A stretch of 64,000 nt of DNA from RYN-230 sp963782185 (GCA_963782185.1 CAWAJB010000007.1:1-64000), one strand, 5' to 3'. Shown: positions 25,950-35,364, numbered from the stretch's first letter. The notes: generated by a model not told the origin, from the letters alone. A program made the numbers and translations.

Positions 25950-27737
25950 TTAGCGCCGCCATACCACCACACGGCCCGTGCTGAAACTGGGCGGGCCGAG
26001 GACCGTGACCAGCAGCCGGCCCAGGCGGGAGCTGCGCCGGGTCACCGCGACCACGGCGGCGGGCTTCCATCGGGCCACGTACCCGCGCATCTGGGCGGCC
26101 GTCGGGGGCTTGTAGCGGTGGGCGGAGGAGGTCCACAACACGTTGACGGACCGCGCTATGGCCCGGGCGCCGTGGCCGCCGTAGGTGACGGCCTGGCCCG
26201 TCCGGTTGGGCCCGATGAAGTAGCCACCGTTCATCGAGCCGGGGTATCCCGTCTGCGCGTACCAGCGTAGCGGCTGCCACACCGCGCCGTAGGGCACGGG
26301 CACCACCAGCACCCTCGCATCCCGCGGCAGCGCCAGCCGGGTGAACGCGGCCCGGTATCCGGGCGGGACCGCCGCGGCCTGGGTGGTGTGCAAGGGCAGC
26401 GGGATCAGCGGCACGACCGCGATCACCGCGAGCGCCAGCGGGACGACCTGGCGCCGCCAGCGCGGCTGGCCGGCCGCGGACAGCGCCAGGTCGAGCGAGA
26501 TGGCCAGCACCGCCGCGGCCAGTCCGTCCGCCAGGAGGGACATCCGGTTGGGCAGCATCTGGGCGAGCACCGGCAGGTGCGCCAGCCAGTGCCACGGCAG
26601 CAGGACCGGGGGGACCGTCACGCCGCGGATCACCTGCGTGCCGCCGAGGGACAAGACCTCCAGTACCGCCCAGGCCACCGCGGCGACCCGGACCCGCACG
26701 TCGCGCCAGTACAGGACCGCGGCCACGACGAGCAGCACGAGCAGCGGGTAGCCGAGGTACGCGACGTATTCGGCCAGCCGCTGCGGGTGGCTGGCCAGGA
26801 CGGAAGCCTGGGATGAGGTGTGCAGCAGCATGTTGCCGGCCGGGGTCACGAAGGAGGCGGCCCGGTTCCGGTAGTGATTCCCGTTCCACGGGCTGCCGTG
26901 CTCGGCCAGCGGGCCGTGGAACTGCACCCAGAGCGCGTATCCGCAGATCACCAGCGCCACCGCGGCCGCGGCCGCCAGGCCGCTCACACTGCGGCCAACG
27001 CGTCCGGCGACAGCCTGCGGGGCCATCACGGCCGCCACGATGACCAGGACGCCGGCCGCGAAGACGGTGTCGACCAGAAGTTCTTCCCCGATGAAGAACT
27101 GCGCGGCGATCAGCGCGCCCAGCCAGATGCCGGTCTTGACGGCGTGACCGCGGCCCGTGACGATCCGCAGCCCGGCGTCGATCATCAGCGGTGGCAGCAC
27201 CGCGAACTCGAGATGGTAGTGGCCGACCGCGGAGGCCAGCATCGCCGGGGAGAACCCGTACAAGGCCCCGCCGAGCGCGGCCGGGACGATGCCCACTCCC
27301 CAGCGCCGCAGCACCCAGTACAGCGCGGCCGCCGATCCGGCAAAGCCCAGCGTGAGCAGCAGGGTCAGGCTGGTCTGCGGGCCGGCCAGCAGCGTCACCG
27401 GGGTCAGCAGCACGCCCGGCAGCAGCAGGGACGTGTTCCACATCAGGTTGATGCCGTGCGGCGCGTTCATCGCGGTGGTCACGAGAGCGGGCAGGCTCCC
27501 GTGCGCGACCGACTCCGCGGAATACCGGATGAACCAGCCGAACAAGTTGACGTCGGTGACGTCGCCGACCTGGGTGCGTGACGCGGGGTCGGCCCATAGC
27601 CGCCAGGTCAGGGCCACGGCGCCCAGCAGGTACAACACCATGACCAGCCACGGCGCCCCCCGGCTGGCCTGCCGTGCGGCGCCGGAGGGCCGGGACGGTT
27701 TCACCTCCGGAGGGACGAGCTCCACCGCCACCTCCAA
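25950..27737 (-). CDS. Polytopic GT-C-like membrane glycosyltransferase, copy 2
   Basis: A 595-residue paralogue of the protein at 23156-25096, with the same order of motifs: VTDVNLFGWFIRYSAES after the first helix, NAPHGINLMWNTSLLLPG, LGFAGSAAALYWVLRRWG, FSPAMLASAVGHYHLEF, and PNRMSLLADGLAAAVL. It lacks the low-complexity insert of copy 1. The start is uncertain: the longest frame begins at a TTG (27737), and in-frame GTGs follow 2 and 4 codons later. The family is probably a lipid-linked sugar transferase acting on the outer face of the membrane; the acceptor is unknown. It is co-directional with cphA upstream. Confidence 0.72.
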   Translation of the reverse strand: MEVAVELVPPEVKPSRPSGAARQASRGAPWLVMVLYLLGAVALTWRLWADPASRTQVGDVTDVNLFGWFIRYSAESVAHGSLPALVTTAMNAPHGINLMWNTSLLLPGVLLTPVTLLAGPQTSLTLLLTLGFAGSAAALYWVLRRWGVGIVPAALGGALYGFSPAMLASAVGHYHLEFAVLPPLMIDAGLRIVTGRGHAVKTGIWLGALIAAQFFIGEELLVDTVFAAGVLVIVAAVMAPQAVAGRVGRSVSGLAAAAAVALVICGYALWVQFHGPLAEHGSPWNGNHYRNRAASFVTPAGNMLLHTSSQASVLASHPQRLAEYVAYLGYPLLVLLVVAAVLYWRDVRVRVAAVAWAVLEVLSLGGTQVIRGVTVPPVLLPWHWLAHLPVLAQMLPNRMSLLADGLAAAVLAISLDLALSAAGQPRWRRQVVPLALAVIAVVPLIPLPLHTTQAAAVPPGYRAAFTRLALPRDARVLVVPVPYGAVWQPLRWYAQTGYPGSMNGGYFIGPNRTGQAVTYGGHGARAIARSVNVLWTSSAHRYKPPTAAQMRGYVARWKPAAVVAVTRRSSRLGRLLVTVLGPPSFSTGRVVVWRR

Positions 27738-27841
27738 CCACCCGGGACCTGCGGCCGCCCGACGAATACCGCTTCATGGACCTTATGCTGGATGCGTCCC
27801 TCCTGGCACCAGGTTGGCCCGGGCCGCCACCGCCGGCCCGG

Positions 27842-30496
27842 TCAGCCCGGCGGCCGCGGCGGGCTGGTCCACGCCGTGGCGCCCAGGCTGTCCAGCAGCT
27901 CCCGCACCGGGGCCAGCGTCTCGTAGGTGAGCAGCACCGGATCGGCCGGTGAGGCCAGCGCGAGGGCGGACCGGAGCGCGTCGTCCGGGCCCCCGGCGGT
28001 CAGGATGCGGATGTCCGGGCGGTGCCGGGTCAGCCCGGCGGATATCAGCCGGGTCATCTCCCCGGCCTCGCGCCCGCGCAGGTCGCGGTCCTCGTAGATG
28101 ACCACCCGGCTGAACCAGGTCGCGACGGTGGCCGCGCTCTCCGCGATCAGGTCGTCCCGGCGGTCCCCCGGCAGGGTGATCGCCGCGATGGAGTGGCCGC
28201 CCCAGACCTCGTGCAGCAGGCGCCCCATGGACGCCAGCGCCGCCGGATTGTGCCCGTAGTCCACCACCAGGGGCACCCCGCGGACCTGGTAAACGTTGCC
28301 GCGGCCCGGGTTCGCCTCGGCGGGGGTGAAGGTCGCGAAGCCCCGCCGGATGTCCTTGACGCTCACCCCCAGTGCCCGGCACGCGGCCGCTGCGGCCAGT
28401 GCGTTGGCCACCAGGTGAGCCGCGGCGCCGCCGAACGAGCCAGGCAGCTCCTCCGCGTGCAGCAGCACGGTTTCCTCGCCGCCCCGGGCCTCGATGAGCT
28501 GGTTGTCGCGGAGCAGGCAGGCGAGGCCGCCGCTCATCCGGTGCGCCATCACGAGGGGGCTGCTCGCGGACAGGCTGAAGAACCGGATCACCGGATCCCG
28601 CTCGCGGACGGCGGTCCGCTGGGCCAGCCCGGCGGACCGCGGGTCGTCGGCGTTGAGCACTACCGTGCCGCTGCGCAGGATCTGCTCGGCCACCAGGGCC
28701 TTGACATCGGTAAGGTCCTCGAGGTCGTCGATACCGTCGCAGCCCAGATGATCGGCGGTGATGTTGGTGACCACGGCGACGTCGGCGCCGTCGTAGCCGA
28801 GGCCGCGGCGGATGATGCCGCCCCGGGCCGTCTCCAGGACCGCCGCCTCTGCCGTGGAGTCGTCCAGCACCATCTCGGCCGACCGCGGGCCGGAGGCGTC
28901 GGCGGCGTGGATCAGCTGCCCGCCGCTGTAGACCCCATCGGTGGTGGCCATCCCGACGCGCAGCCCGGCCTGGCCGAGGATGTGGGAGATCATCCGCACC
29001 GTGGTGGTCTTCCCGTTGGTGCCGGTCACGGACACGATAGGGATCCGCGACGGGGCGCCCGGCGGATAGAGGAGGTCCACGATCGCGCCGGCCACGTCGC
29101 GCGGCCGGCCCGCGCTGGGCTCCAGATGCATCCGCAGCCCGGGGCAGGCGTTGAGCTCAATCACGGCTCCGGCCTGCTGAGCCGGCGGGCGCGCGATGTC
29201 GGCCAGCCGGACGTCGATGCCGCAGACGTCGAGGGCGGCCGCCGCTGCCGCCCGGCAGCACATCGCCGCCACCTCGGGGTTGACCAGGTCGGTCACGTCC
29301 GTGCTGGTGCCGCCCATGGACAGGTTGGCGTTCCGGCGCAGCGTGACGACCTGTCCCGGCCGGGGCACCGACCCGGGATGCAGCCCCTGTCCCGCCAGGT
29401 GGGTCAGGGCATGGTCGTCGAGCGCGATCCTGGTCAGCGGCAGCGCGTGGCCCTCGCCCCGGCGCGGGTCGTGGTTGGCCTGCCGGACCAGGGCCTCGAT
29501 GTCCTGGTCCCCGTCGCCGGTGACCGACGCTGGGTGCAGCCGGGCCGCGGCCACCACATGGCCATCCACGACGAGGACCCGGTAATCCAGGCCAGGGATA
29601 TATTCCTCAACGACAACCTCAGCGCCGCTGGTGCTGGCCCGCTGGTACGCCTCCGCGGCCTGGTCCGGGGTGGTTACCCCCACGGTGACGTTGGCCCCGT
29701 GATTGCCGTTGCGCGGCTTGACCACCACGGGGGCGCGCAGCGCGCCGAGGGCTTCCGCGGCGTCGGCGGCCGACCGGGCCACCACCCCGCCGGGGACCGG
29801 GACACCCGCGGTCGCCATCAGCTGCTTGGCCAGTACCTTGTCGGAGGCGATATCCACGCCCACCGCGGAGGTCTGCCCGGTGAGCGCGGCCCAGAGCAGC
29901 CGGCGGTGACAGCCGTAGCCCAGCCGGAGCAGGCTGAGAGCCCCGGTCCGCCGGACAGGGATACCCCGCTGCCGGGCCGCCGCGGCCAGGGCCGCGGTGC
30001 TGACGCCGGGCCGGTCCGCCGCGACCGTACGGGCCATCCCGGTGAGTGCGTCCCGCAGCGGGGCCTCGCGCTCGGCCAGGATCTCGGTCACGACCCAGAT
30101 GGCCAGGCTGAGCAGGTCGCGAGGCACGCTGGAGGATGCGGACTCGTCCCGTGGGCATTCCATGATGACGTCGTAGCGGCCCTCCGCGCCCGCCCAGACC
30201 GTGCGCCCGAAGTGCACCTCCCGGCCAGCCAGGGCAGATAGCTCGAGCGCCACATGCTCGGTGACGTGGCCGAAGTAGGTCCCGCGGGCCAGCGCGTCAA
30301 GGAAGCCGCCGGGGCGCCCGGCGGCGCAGTGATGCCCGGCCAGCCCCGGCAGCGCATCGGTCAGCCGGCGGGCGAAGCCGGGGCAATCCGACGTTTCCTG
30401 GCCGGTCAGCCCGTCCAGTTCCAGCCGGGTCACGGCGACCGGCCGGGACGTGTAGATATTCGGCCCGCACAGGCGGTGGCTGTCGATGAGGCGCAC
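27842..30496 (-). CDS. cphA: Cyanophycin synthetase
   Basis: CphA makes cyanophycin, a poly-aspartate backbone with arginine side chains, from Asp, Arg and ATP without ribosomes. The 884-residue length is normal. Order: N-terminal domain (1-160) with HVTEHVALELSALAGREV; ATP-grasp domain (about 215-480) with VGVDIASDKVLAKQLM, APVVVKPRNGNHGANVTVG and VIELNACPGLRMHL; Mur-ligase-like domain (about 485-880) with the P-loop VTGTNGKTTT (near 490), LETARGGIIRRGLGYDGADV, NITADHLG and VDYGHNPAAL. GTG start with AAGGGAG upstream. It lies 80 bp downstream of the cyanophycinase gene, so the two form an operon for polymer synthesis and release. Confidence 0.96.
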   Translation of the reverse strand: MRLIDSHRLCGPNIYTSRPVAVTRLELDGLTGQETSDCPGFARRLTDALPGLAGHHCAAGRPGGFLDALARGTYFGHVTEHVALELSALAGREVHFGRTVWAGAEGRYDVIMECPRDESASSSVPRDLLSLAIWVVTEILAEREAPLRDALTGMARTVAADRPGVSTAALAAAARQRGIPVRRTGALSLLRLGYGCHRRLLWAALTGQTSAVGVDIASDKVLAKQLMATAGVPVPGGVVARSAADAAEALGALRAPVVVKPRNGNHGANVTVGVTTPDQAAEAYQRASTSGAEVVVEEYIPGLDYRVLVVDGHVVAAARLHPASVTGDGDQDIEALVRQANHDPRRGEGHALPLTRIALDDHALTHLAGQGLHPGSVPRPGQVVTLRRNANLSMGGTSTDVTDLVNPEVAAMCCRAAAAAALDVCGIDVRLADIARPPAQQAGAVIELNACPGLRMHLEPSAGRPRDVAGAIVDLLYPPGAPSRIPIVSVTGTNGKTTTVRMISHILGQAGLRVGMATTDGVYSGGQLIHAADASGPRSAEMVLDDSTAEAAVLETARGGIIRRGLGYDGADVAVVTNITADHLGCDGIDDLEDLTDVKALVAEQILRSGTVVLNADDPRSAGLAQRTAVRERDPVIRFFSLSASSPLVMAHRMSGGLACLLRDNQLIEARGGEETVLLHAEELPGSFGGAAAHLVANALAAAAACRALGVSVKDIRRGFATFTPAEANPGRGNVYQVRGVPLVVDYGHNPAALASMGRLLHEVWGGHSIAAITLPGDRRDDLIAESAATVATWFSRVVIYEDRDLRGREAGEMTRLISAGLTRHRPDIRILTAGGPDDALRSALALASPADPVLLTYETLAPVRELLDSLGATAWTSPPRPPG

Positions 30497-30575
30497 GGTG
30501 CTCCCTTGGTCGGTTTCCTCGGTGGGGGCGTCGTGTCGGCCTGGCCCTGGTGCCTCAGCGGGCCCGGCAGCGAGC

Positions 30576-31418
30576 TCAGTAGCGGTTGTGGGCGGGCCCG
30601 ATGCTGGGCGCCCGCCGCGCGATATCGAACACGCACCCGGCCGGCATCAGGTGCAGCCGGACGTCGAACACGGTGATCGGGTCGCAGTCGCCGGCCGCGT
30701 GCACCACCGTGGACCGCTCACCGTCAGCCACGGTCGCGACCCCGGTGCCGAGCACCTCGAACGTGTCGCCGTCGACGAGGATCGCGGTGTTCTCGTCGAT
30801 GCCCACGCCGAGGTGATCGGAGTCGAGGGCGACCGCGCTCAGCAGCCGCGGGAGCCGGCCGCGCTCCGCGAAGTGCATATCGATGAGCATCCTGGGCAGC
30901 AGCCCGAGCCCGGGGCCGGTGCGCACCGTGGCCGCCGAGACTTCCGGGCCCTCACCGCCGAGGATCATCGTCCGCCCCAGGGCGGTCGCGCCGGCGCTGG
31001 TGCCCGCCACGACCAGGCCGCGGCCGAGTTGCTCGCGGAGGATGTCGTTGGCGCGCGAGCCGACCAGGGCCAGGATCCGGGACTGGTCCCCGCCGCTGAA
31101 GAAGACCCCGGTGGAATCGCGCAAGGCCGAGACGGCGGCGTCGGAGTCGGCGTCCGCCCGGCCGAGCAGTCTCAGTTCCCTGGTCTGCTCGACGCCGAGC
31201 TTGCGGAAGACCTTCTCGTACTCGGCATGCACCTCGCCGGGAGCCCCGGCCGCGGTGGTGACCAGCGTGATCCGGGCCTGCCCGCCGCCGCACAACTCGA
31301 CGAAGCGTTCCAGGACGCCGGTGCCGCAGCACCGGTCCTCCCCGCCGCCGATGATCACCAGGCGGCCCGCTGGCACAGCGCGACCCGCTGGCACAGCATT
31401 GTGCGCGTGCTCATCCAC
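30576..31418 (-). CDS. cphB: Cyanophycinase
   Basis: CphB is a serine-type exopeptidase (peptidase S51) that cuts cyanophycin to beta-Asp-Arg dipeptides. The 280-residue protein has LVIIGGGEDRCCGTGVLERF at the N-terminus, GVFFSGGDQSRIL, the nucleophile Ser141 in GTSAGATALG, and the family's IDMHFAERGRLPRLL and GVGIDENTAI. The gene begins with a GTG at 31418, and an AVPAGR duplication lies in the first 20 residues. A perfect inverted repeat lies 29-47 bp upstream and could be the operator of the cphB-cphA operon. Confidence 0.95.
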   Translation of the reverse strand: MDEHAHNAVPAGRAVPAGRLVIIGGGEDRCCGTGVLERFVELCGGGQARITLVTTAAGAPGEVHAEYEKVFRKLGVEQTRELRLLGRADADSDAAVSALRDSTGVFFSGGDQSRILALVGSRANDILREQLGRGLVVAGTSAGATALGRTMILGGEGPEVSAATVRTGPGLGLLPRMLIDMHFAERGRLPRLLSAVALDSDHLGVGIDENTAILVDGDTFEVLGTGVATVADGERSTVVHAAGDCDPITVFDVRLHLMPAGCVFDIARRAPSIGPAHNRY

Positions 31419-31446
31419 GGTTGCGTTGTTACCCAGCGTTAGAACT

Positions 31447-31465
31447 TGTGAACCAAACGTTCACA
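31447..31465 (-). promoter_or_regulatory. Perfect inverted repeat upstream of cphB (probable operator)
   Basis: On the minus strand TGTGAAC-GTTTG-GTTCACA: two 7-bp arms with a 5-bp spacer, in an AT-richer patch 29-47 bp before the cphB start. Placement over the presumed promoter suggests a repressor or activator site. The regulator is not identifiable here. Confidence 0.5.
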
Positions 31466-31562
31466 TATCGTGCTGCTGGGCCGCCCGCGTGGCCGGGAGC
31501 TGCGCCGGTTTGGTGCCCATTTGCCGCTTGCGGCAGGCCCCGGGCGGGTCCGGACGGCCAGG

Positions 31563-32042
31563 TTAGGGCGCCGCGTGCCGCAGGCCATCGGGCCGGTAGA
31601 CCGCGACCCCGTCGGCCCGGTAGCCGAAGCGGAAGCCGGCCTGCGCCAGGTACCAGGCCGGCAGCGTCGAGGCGGGCCCGGCGGTACCCCCCGCGCTGGC
31701 CTGCCACGCCATCGCGTCGATCTGCGGGCTGGCCAGGACCAGCGCGGCCAGCGCCGCGATGGCGCTGTCCCGCAGCCGGTCGATCGACGGCTGGCCGGCC
31801 AGCCACGGGATGAGGGCGAGGACAGCCAGCAACCCGGCCATGATCGCGGACTCCTGGTTCACCAGCACGGCGAGCCCGATCACCGACCCGAGCCACAGGG
31901 CCCGGGGGATGCCGGGCCGGCGCTGCAGCCGGACCGCCGCCTCCAGGGCCAGCGGCAGGAACACCGTCCCGGCCGCGATGTTCAGGTGAAACCAGTCCTG
32001 GAAGGCCACCATCGTGGACAGGCCGGGTTCCGGGATCCGGCC
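31563..32042 (-). pseudogene. Truncated third GT-C-like membrane protein
   Basis: About 150 codons encode the middle of a protein related to the two GT-C proteins nearby: DWFHLNIAAGTVFLPLALEAAVRLQRR resembles their GHYHLQFAVLLPLIIDALLRL block, followed by RALWLGSVIGLAVLVNQESAI and two more hydrophobic segments. The N-terminal catalytic-loop region is missing because the ANTAR gene abuts at 32045, and about 350 C-terminal residues are missing as well. An ATG at 32012 would give a 149-residue product, but it looks like a remnant cut on both sides. Confidence 0.55.
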
Positions 32043-32044
32043 GG

Positions 32045-33007
32045 TCAGGCCTCGCCACGGCTTCGGCGGGGCAGCCGGCGCGGCATCGGTGGCTTAGCCA
32101 GCTCCTCCGGCAGGCGCAGCAGCGGGTTGGTCGCGCTCGCGATCACCTGGCTGGCCGTTTCCATGATCTTCTGACCGCGAGCCCGGGACGCGGACCGCAG
32201 CAGCTCGAAGGCCTGCCGGGGCCGGATCCGGTGCCGCTCCGACAGCACCCCGATGGCCTGCTCCACCCGGACCCTGACGGTCAGCGCGCGTTCCAGTTGC
32301 GCGACCGTCTCCTTCAGCTGCTCGGATTCGCGGACCTGCTCGGCCTCGCGGATCTGGGCGGCGTCCGCCGGGCCGAACGGAGTCTCCTCGGCCCGGTGCG
32401 CCCCGGGGCGCACCGGAACCGGGCCACGCGTGCGGGCGCCCGAGGTGCCGGACCCCGAGGTGCCGGACCCCGCGGCGCCGGCCCGGCCGGCCGGCCGGAC
32501 CGGGGTGCTCACGCCTGCGAGCTGCCCGGTGTTATGCGCGGCCGCGTCCCGGGGGGGCGCGGGCGGCGTGGCGGCCGCGGCATCCAGCTCAGCCTGCTCC
32601 TCGGCGGACAGTTCCGCAGCGAGGAGGTCAGCGAGGACCATCGCGCTCGTCAGGTCGGGAACTTCCTCGTCGCCGACGCGCCAGCCCGTAGGGGTGCGCC
32701 GGGCCACGGCGTCCATGGGGACGGTCGGGCCGTCGGTATCCGGGCCCTGGTCCCGGTCCCTACCCCGGGACCCCCCGTCTGAGCGATCCGTCATGCCCAG
32801 GCCATCCCCGGCCCTGGCCCGGCTTACACCGCGCCGGCCCGCGCCGTCCTGGCTCACGCCATCCAGCCGCGTACCGTCCTGGCCTGCAGCGTCGGGGTTC
32901 GCGCCGGGCCGGCCTTCGCTGTTTCGGTACGTTCCGTCTGCGGGCACACCCGACTGGCCGGCGCGCGCACGCGCGTCAGCATCCGCTCGGTCGTGCTTGC
33001 CACTCAT
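32045..33007 (-). CDS. ANTAR-domain RNA-binding regulator
   Basis: ANTAR domains bind paired hexaloop hairpins in nascent mRNA and prevent termination. In this 320-residue protein the domain is at about 235-295 (LTVRVRVEQAIGVLSERHRI, RPRQAFELLRSASRARGQKIMETA), preceded by a short coiled coil (REAEQVRESEQLKETVAQLER). The first 200 residues are low complexity and carry no GAF or receiver domain, so the sensory input is not obvious. The ATG at 33007 overlaps the stop of the mycoredoxin gene as ATGA, which supports this start; a later ATG near 32794 is possible. The link to a redoxin suggests redox-related control, as an inference. Confidence 0.8.
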   Translation of the reverse strand: MSGKHDRADADARARAGQSGVPADGTYRNSEGRPGANPDAAGQDGTRLDGVSQDGAGRRGVSRARAGDGLGMTDRSDGGSRGRDRDQGPDTDGPTVPMDAVARRTPTGWRVGDEEVPDLTSAMVLADLLAAELSAEEQAELDAAAATPPAPPRDAAAHNTGQLAGVSTPVRPAGRAGAAGSGTSGSGTSGARTRGPVPVRPGAHRAEETPFGPADAAQIREAEQVRESEQLKETVAQLERALTVRVRVEQAIGVLSERHRIRPRQAFELLRSASRARGQKIMETASQVIASATNPLLRLPEELAKPPMPRRLPRRSRGEA

Positions 33008-33261
33008 AAGTTCGCGGCGAGCCCGCGCAGCCTTTCTTTGACCTGGGCCGCCGACGGGTTGGTCATCGCCGTCCCATCAGAGAATACAAGGGTGGGGACG
33101 GTCATGTTGCCCCCATTGACACTTATTACGAAGCTGGCCGCCTCTGGATCGTGCTCAATATCGACCTCGGCTACCTCGATCCCGTCCCGGGCCAGTTGGC
33201 TCTTCAGCCGTCGGCAGAAGGCGCACCACTGAGTGGTGTACATCGTCACCGGCTCTGACAC
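33004..33261 (-). CDS. Mycoredoxin/glutaredoxin-like protein
   Basis: An 85-residue thioredoxin-fold protein with the active-site motif TTQWCAFCRRLKSQL (CxxC at about residues 13-16), DGIEVAEVDIEHDPEAA and the cis-Pro region NMTVPTLVFSDGTAMTNPS. This is the actinobacterial mycoredoxin (Mrx1) pattern; such proteins reduce mycothiol mixed disulfides. The GTG at 33261 is chosen because it gives the usual short N-terminus (SEPVTMYTTQWC) and has a GGGAG site upstream. It is translationally coupled to the ANTAR gene and divergent from the helicase gene. Confidence 0.9.
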   Translation of the reverse strand: MSEPVTMYTTQWCAFCRRLKSQLARDGIEVAEVDIEHDPEAASFVISVNGGNMTVPTLVFSDGTAMTNPSAAQVKERLRGLAANL

Positions 33262-33454
33262 GCGGCCGCTCCCATCGTCTCCAAATGGTTCCGACTGCTC
33301 AACACGCCGGACGCGTGCCAGCTTCCCGTTTCCGCGACAGGTGTTCGTTATCTGGTCGTATGGGCCGGTCAGCGACGCAAAGAAGCAGTGGCACCGGTGC
33401 GCGCCAGCACCGCTGTCGGCGGGATGCGGGAGGATAGCGTGCGGGAGGTAGGAC

Positions 33455-35326
33455 GTGCGCGCAGTCGTGGGTGAGCCAGCCGGGCCAGACCCCGGCCCGG
33501 CGCCGGAAGGCGATCCGGAGGCCGTGCTGGCCGCGCTGGACCCGGAGCAGCGGCAGGTCGCCCTGGCCGTCAAAGGGCCTGTGTGCGTGCTCGCCGGGGC
33601 GGGAACCGGCAAGACCCGCGCGGTCGCGCACCGGATCGCCTACGCGGCGCTGACCGGGGTCGTGGACCCGGCTCACGTGCTCGCGGTCACGTTCACCACC
33701 CGCGCGGCCGGGGAGATGCGCGCCAGGCTGGTGCAGCTGGCCGGGTCGGGAGGGGGTCTCGAGCGGGTCCAGGCGCGCACCTTCCACTCGGCCGCGCTGC
33801 GCCAGCTCACCCACTTCTGGCCCGCGACCGTGGGCGGGCGCCCGCCTGCGGTGCTGGACTCCAAGGTGAGCCTGCTGGCCGAGGCGGCGCGCGGGCTGCG
33901 GGTAAGCGCCGGGGCCGCCGAACTGCGGGACGTGGCGTCGGAGATCGAGTGGGCCAAGGTGTCCCAGGTCCGGCCGGACGACTACGCCGCATCCTCGGCG
34001 ACAGCGGTCCGCACCCCGCCGCTGGCCGCCGAGGTGGTCGCCCGGCTCTACGCCCGGTACGAGGATCTGTGCCGGGAGCGCCACCTGGTGGATTTCGAAT
34101 CCGTGCTGGAGCTCACCGCGGCCATCATCGCCGAGCACGGGCAGGCGGCCGCGGAGGTGAGGGACAGGTACCGCTATTTCGTGATCGACGAATACCAGGA
34201 CGTCAACCCGCTGCAGAAACTGCTGCTGGACAGCTGGGCGGGGGATCGCGACGACGTGTGCGTGGTCGGGGACCCGCGGCAGACCATCTACTCGTTCGCC
34301 GGGGCCACCGCCGCCTTCCTCACCGGTTTCACCGCCGAGTTCCCCGACGCCACGGTGATCGAGCTCGTCCGTAACTACCGCTCCACGCCGCAGGTCCTCG
34401 CGCTGGCGAACCGGCTCACCGGCGCCGCGGGACCGCGGTCGCTGGCCGAGCAGTTGAGGGCCAGTCCGCCGCGGCCGGGGCCGGGGCGGGCGGGCCCGGG
34501 GCGGGCGGGGCCCGGGCTGGCGCGCCAGGCCGGGACGGGCCGCTCAGCGGCCCTCGTCGCTCAGCGCCCGGCGGGCGCGGCCGCCGAGTTCGCCGAGTAC
34601 GCGGACGAGGAGGCGGAGGCCGCCGCGGTGGCCGCGCGGGCGGACGCGCTGCGCGCCGCGGGGCTGGCGCCCGGCCGGATGGCGGTGCTGGTCCGGACCA
34701 ACGCCCAGACGCTGGCGCTCGAGCGGGCGCTGGCCGAGCGGGGAGTGCCCTGCCAGGTCCGGGGGGCGGACCGGTTCTTCGACCGGCCCGAGGTCCGCAA
34801 GGCGACCGGATTGCTCCGGGCTGCGGCGAAATCGGTGTCGTCCTCGGCTGGCAGCGAGCCGCCGGCGGAAGTACGGCACATCCTGGCCGGGCTGGGACTC
34901 ACCCGGGACGCCCCGGCGGGCCGCGGTGCTGCCCGGGAGCGCTGGGAGTCACTGGAGGCCCTGGCCCAGCTGGCCGCGGACTACTTCGCAGCCCACCCGG
35001 AGGCCGGCCTGATCGGATTCGTTGGCGAACTGGGCCGCCGCAGCTCGATCGAGCACGCGCCGGCCATCCAGGGGGTAACCCTGGCCTCGCTGCACGCGGC
35101 CAAGGGGCTGGAGTGGGACGTGATCTTCCTCCCCGGCCTGACCGAGGGGACGCTGCCGATCGTGTACGCGCAGACCGAGGAGGCCATTGAGGAGGAGCGC
35201 AGGCTGCTGTACGTGGGCGTGACCCGGGCCCGGGAGCGGATCTTCCTGTCCTGGTCGCTCGCCCGGTCCCCGGGCGGGCGGCGGACCCGCAAGCCGTCCC
35301 GGTTCCTCGGCAGCCTGCGGCGGTAG
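33455..35326 (+). CDS. UvrD/Rep-family superfamily 1 DNA helicase (UvrD2-like)
   Basis: The 623-residue protein has the SF1A motifs: LDPEQRQVALAVKGPVCVL (Q motif), VLAGAGTGKTRA (I), FTTRAAGEMRARL (Ia), VIDEYQDVNPLQ (II), VVGDPRQTIYSFAGA (III), VRNYRSTPQVL (IV), GVTLASLHAAKGLEWDVIF (V) and LLYVGVTRARERI (VI). It works in DNA repair as a 3'-5' translocase by family knowledge. Compared with actinobacterial UvrD2 it ends soon after motif VI, so no C-terminal HRDC domain is present. A Pro/Gly/Ala-rich insert follows motif IV (about 330-365). GTG start with GGGAGG upstream. Confidence 0.92.
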   Translation: MRAVVGEPAGPDPGPAPEGDPEAVLAALDPEQRQVALAVKGPVCVLAGAGTGKTRAVAHRIAYAALTGVVDPAHVLAVTFTTRAAGEMRARLVQLAGSGGGLERVQARTFHSAALRQLTHFWPATVGGRPPAVLDSKVSLLAEAARGLRVSAGAAELRDVASEIEWAKVSQVRPDDYAASSATAVRTPPLAAEVVARLYARYEDLCRERHLVDFESVLELTAAIIAEHGQAAAEVRDRYRYFVIDEYQDVNPLQKLLLDSWAGDRDDVCVVGDPRQTIYSFAGATAAFLTGFTAEFPDATVIELVRNYRSTPQVLALANRLTGAAGPRSLAEQLRASPPRPGPGRAGPGRAGPGLARQAGTGRSAALVAQRPAGAAAEFAEYADEEAEAAAVAARADALRAAGLAPGRMAVLVRTNAQTLALERALAERGVPCQVRGADRFFDRPEVRKATGLLRAAAKSVSSSAGSEPPAEVRHILAGLGLTRDAPAGRGAARERWESLEALAQLAADYFAAHPEAGLIGFVGELGRRSSIEHAPAIQGVTLASLHAAKGLEWDVIFLPGLTEGTLPIVYAQTEEAIEEERRLLYVGVTRARERIFLSWSLARSPGGRRTRKPSRFLGSLRR

Positions 35327-35364
35327 GACCTACCCGGGCCGCGCTGCCAGGGGGCCCGGACCGG

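Noticed and set aside
28022..30241. Long plus-strand reading frame opposite cphA (739 codons)
   Set aside because: It is antisense to a clear cyanophycin synthetase, has no domain, and arises from the codon bias of very GC-rich genes.
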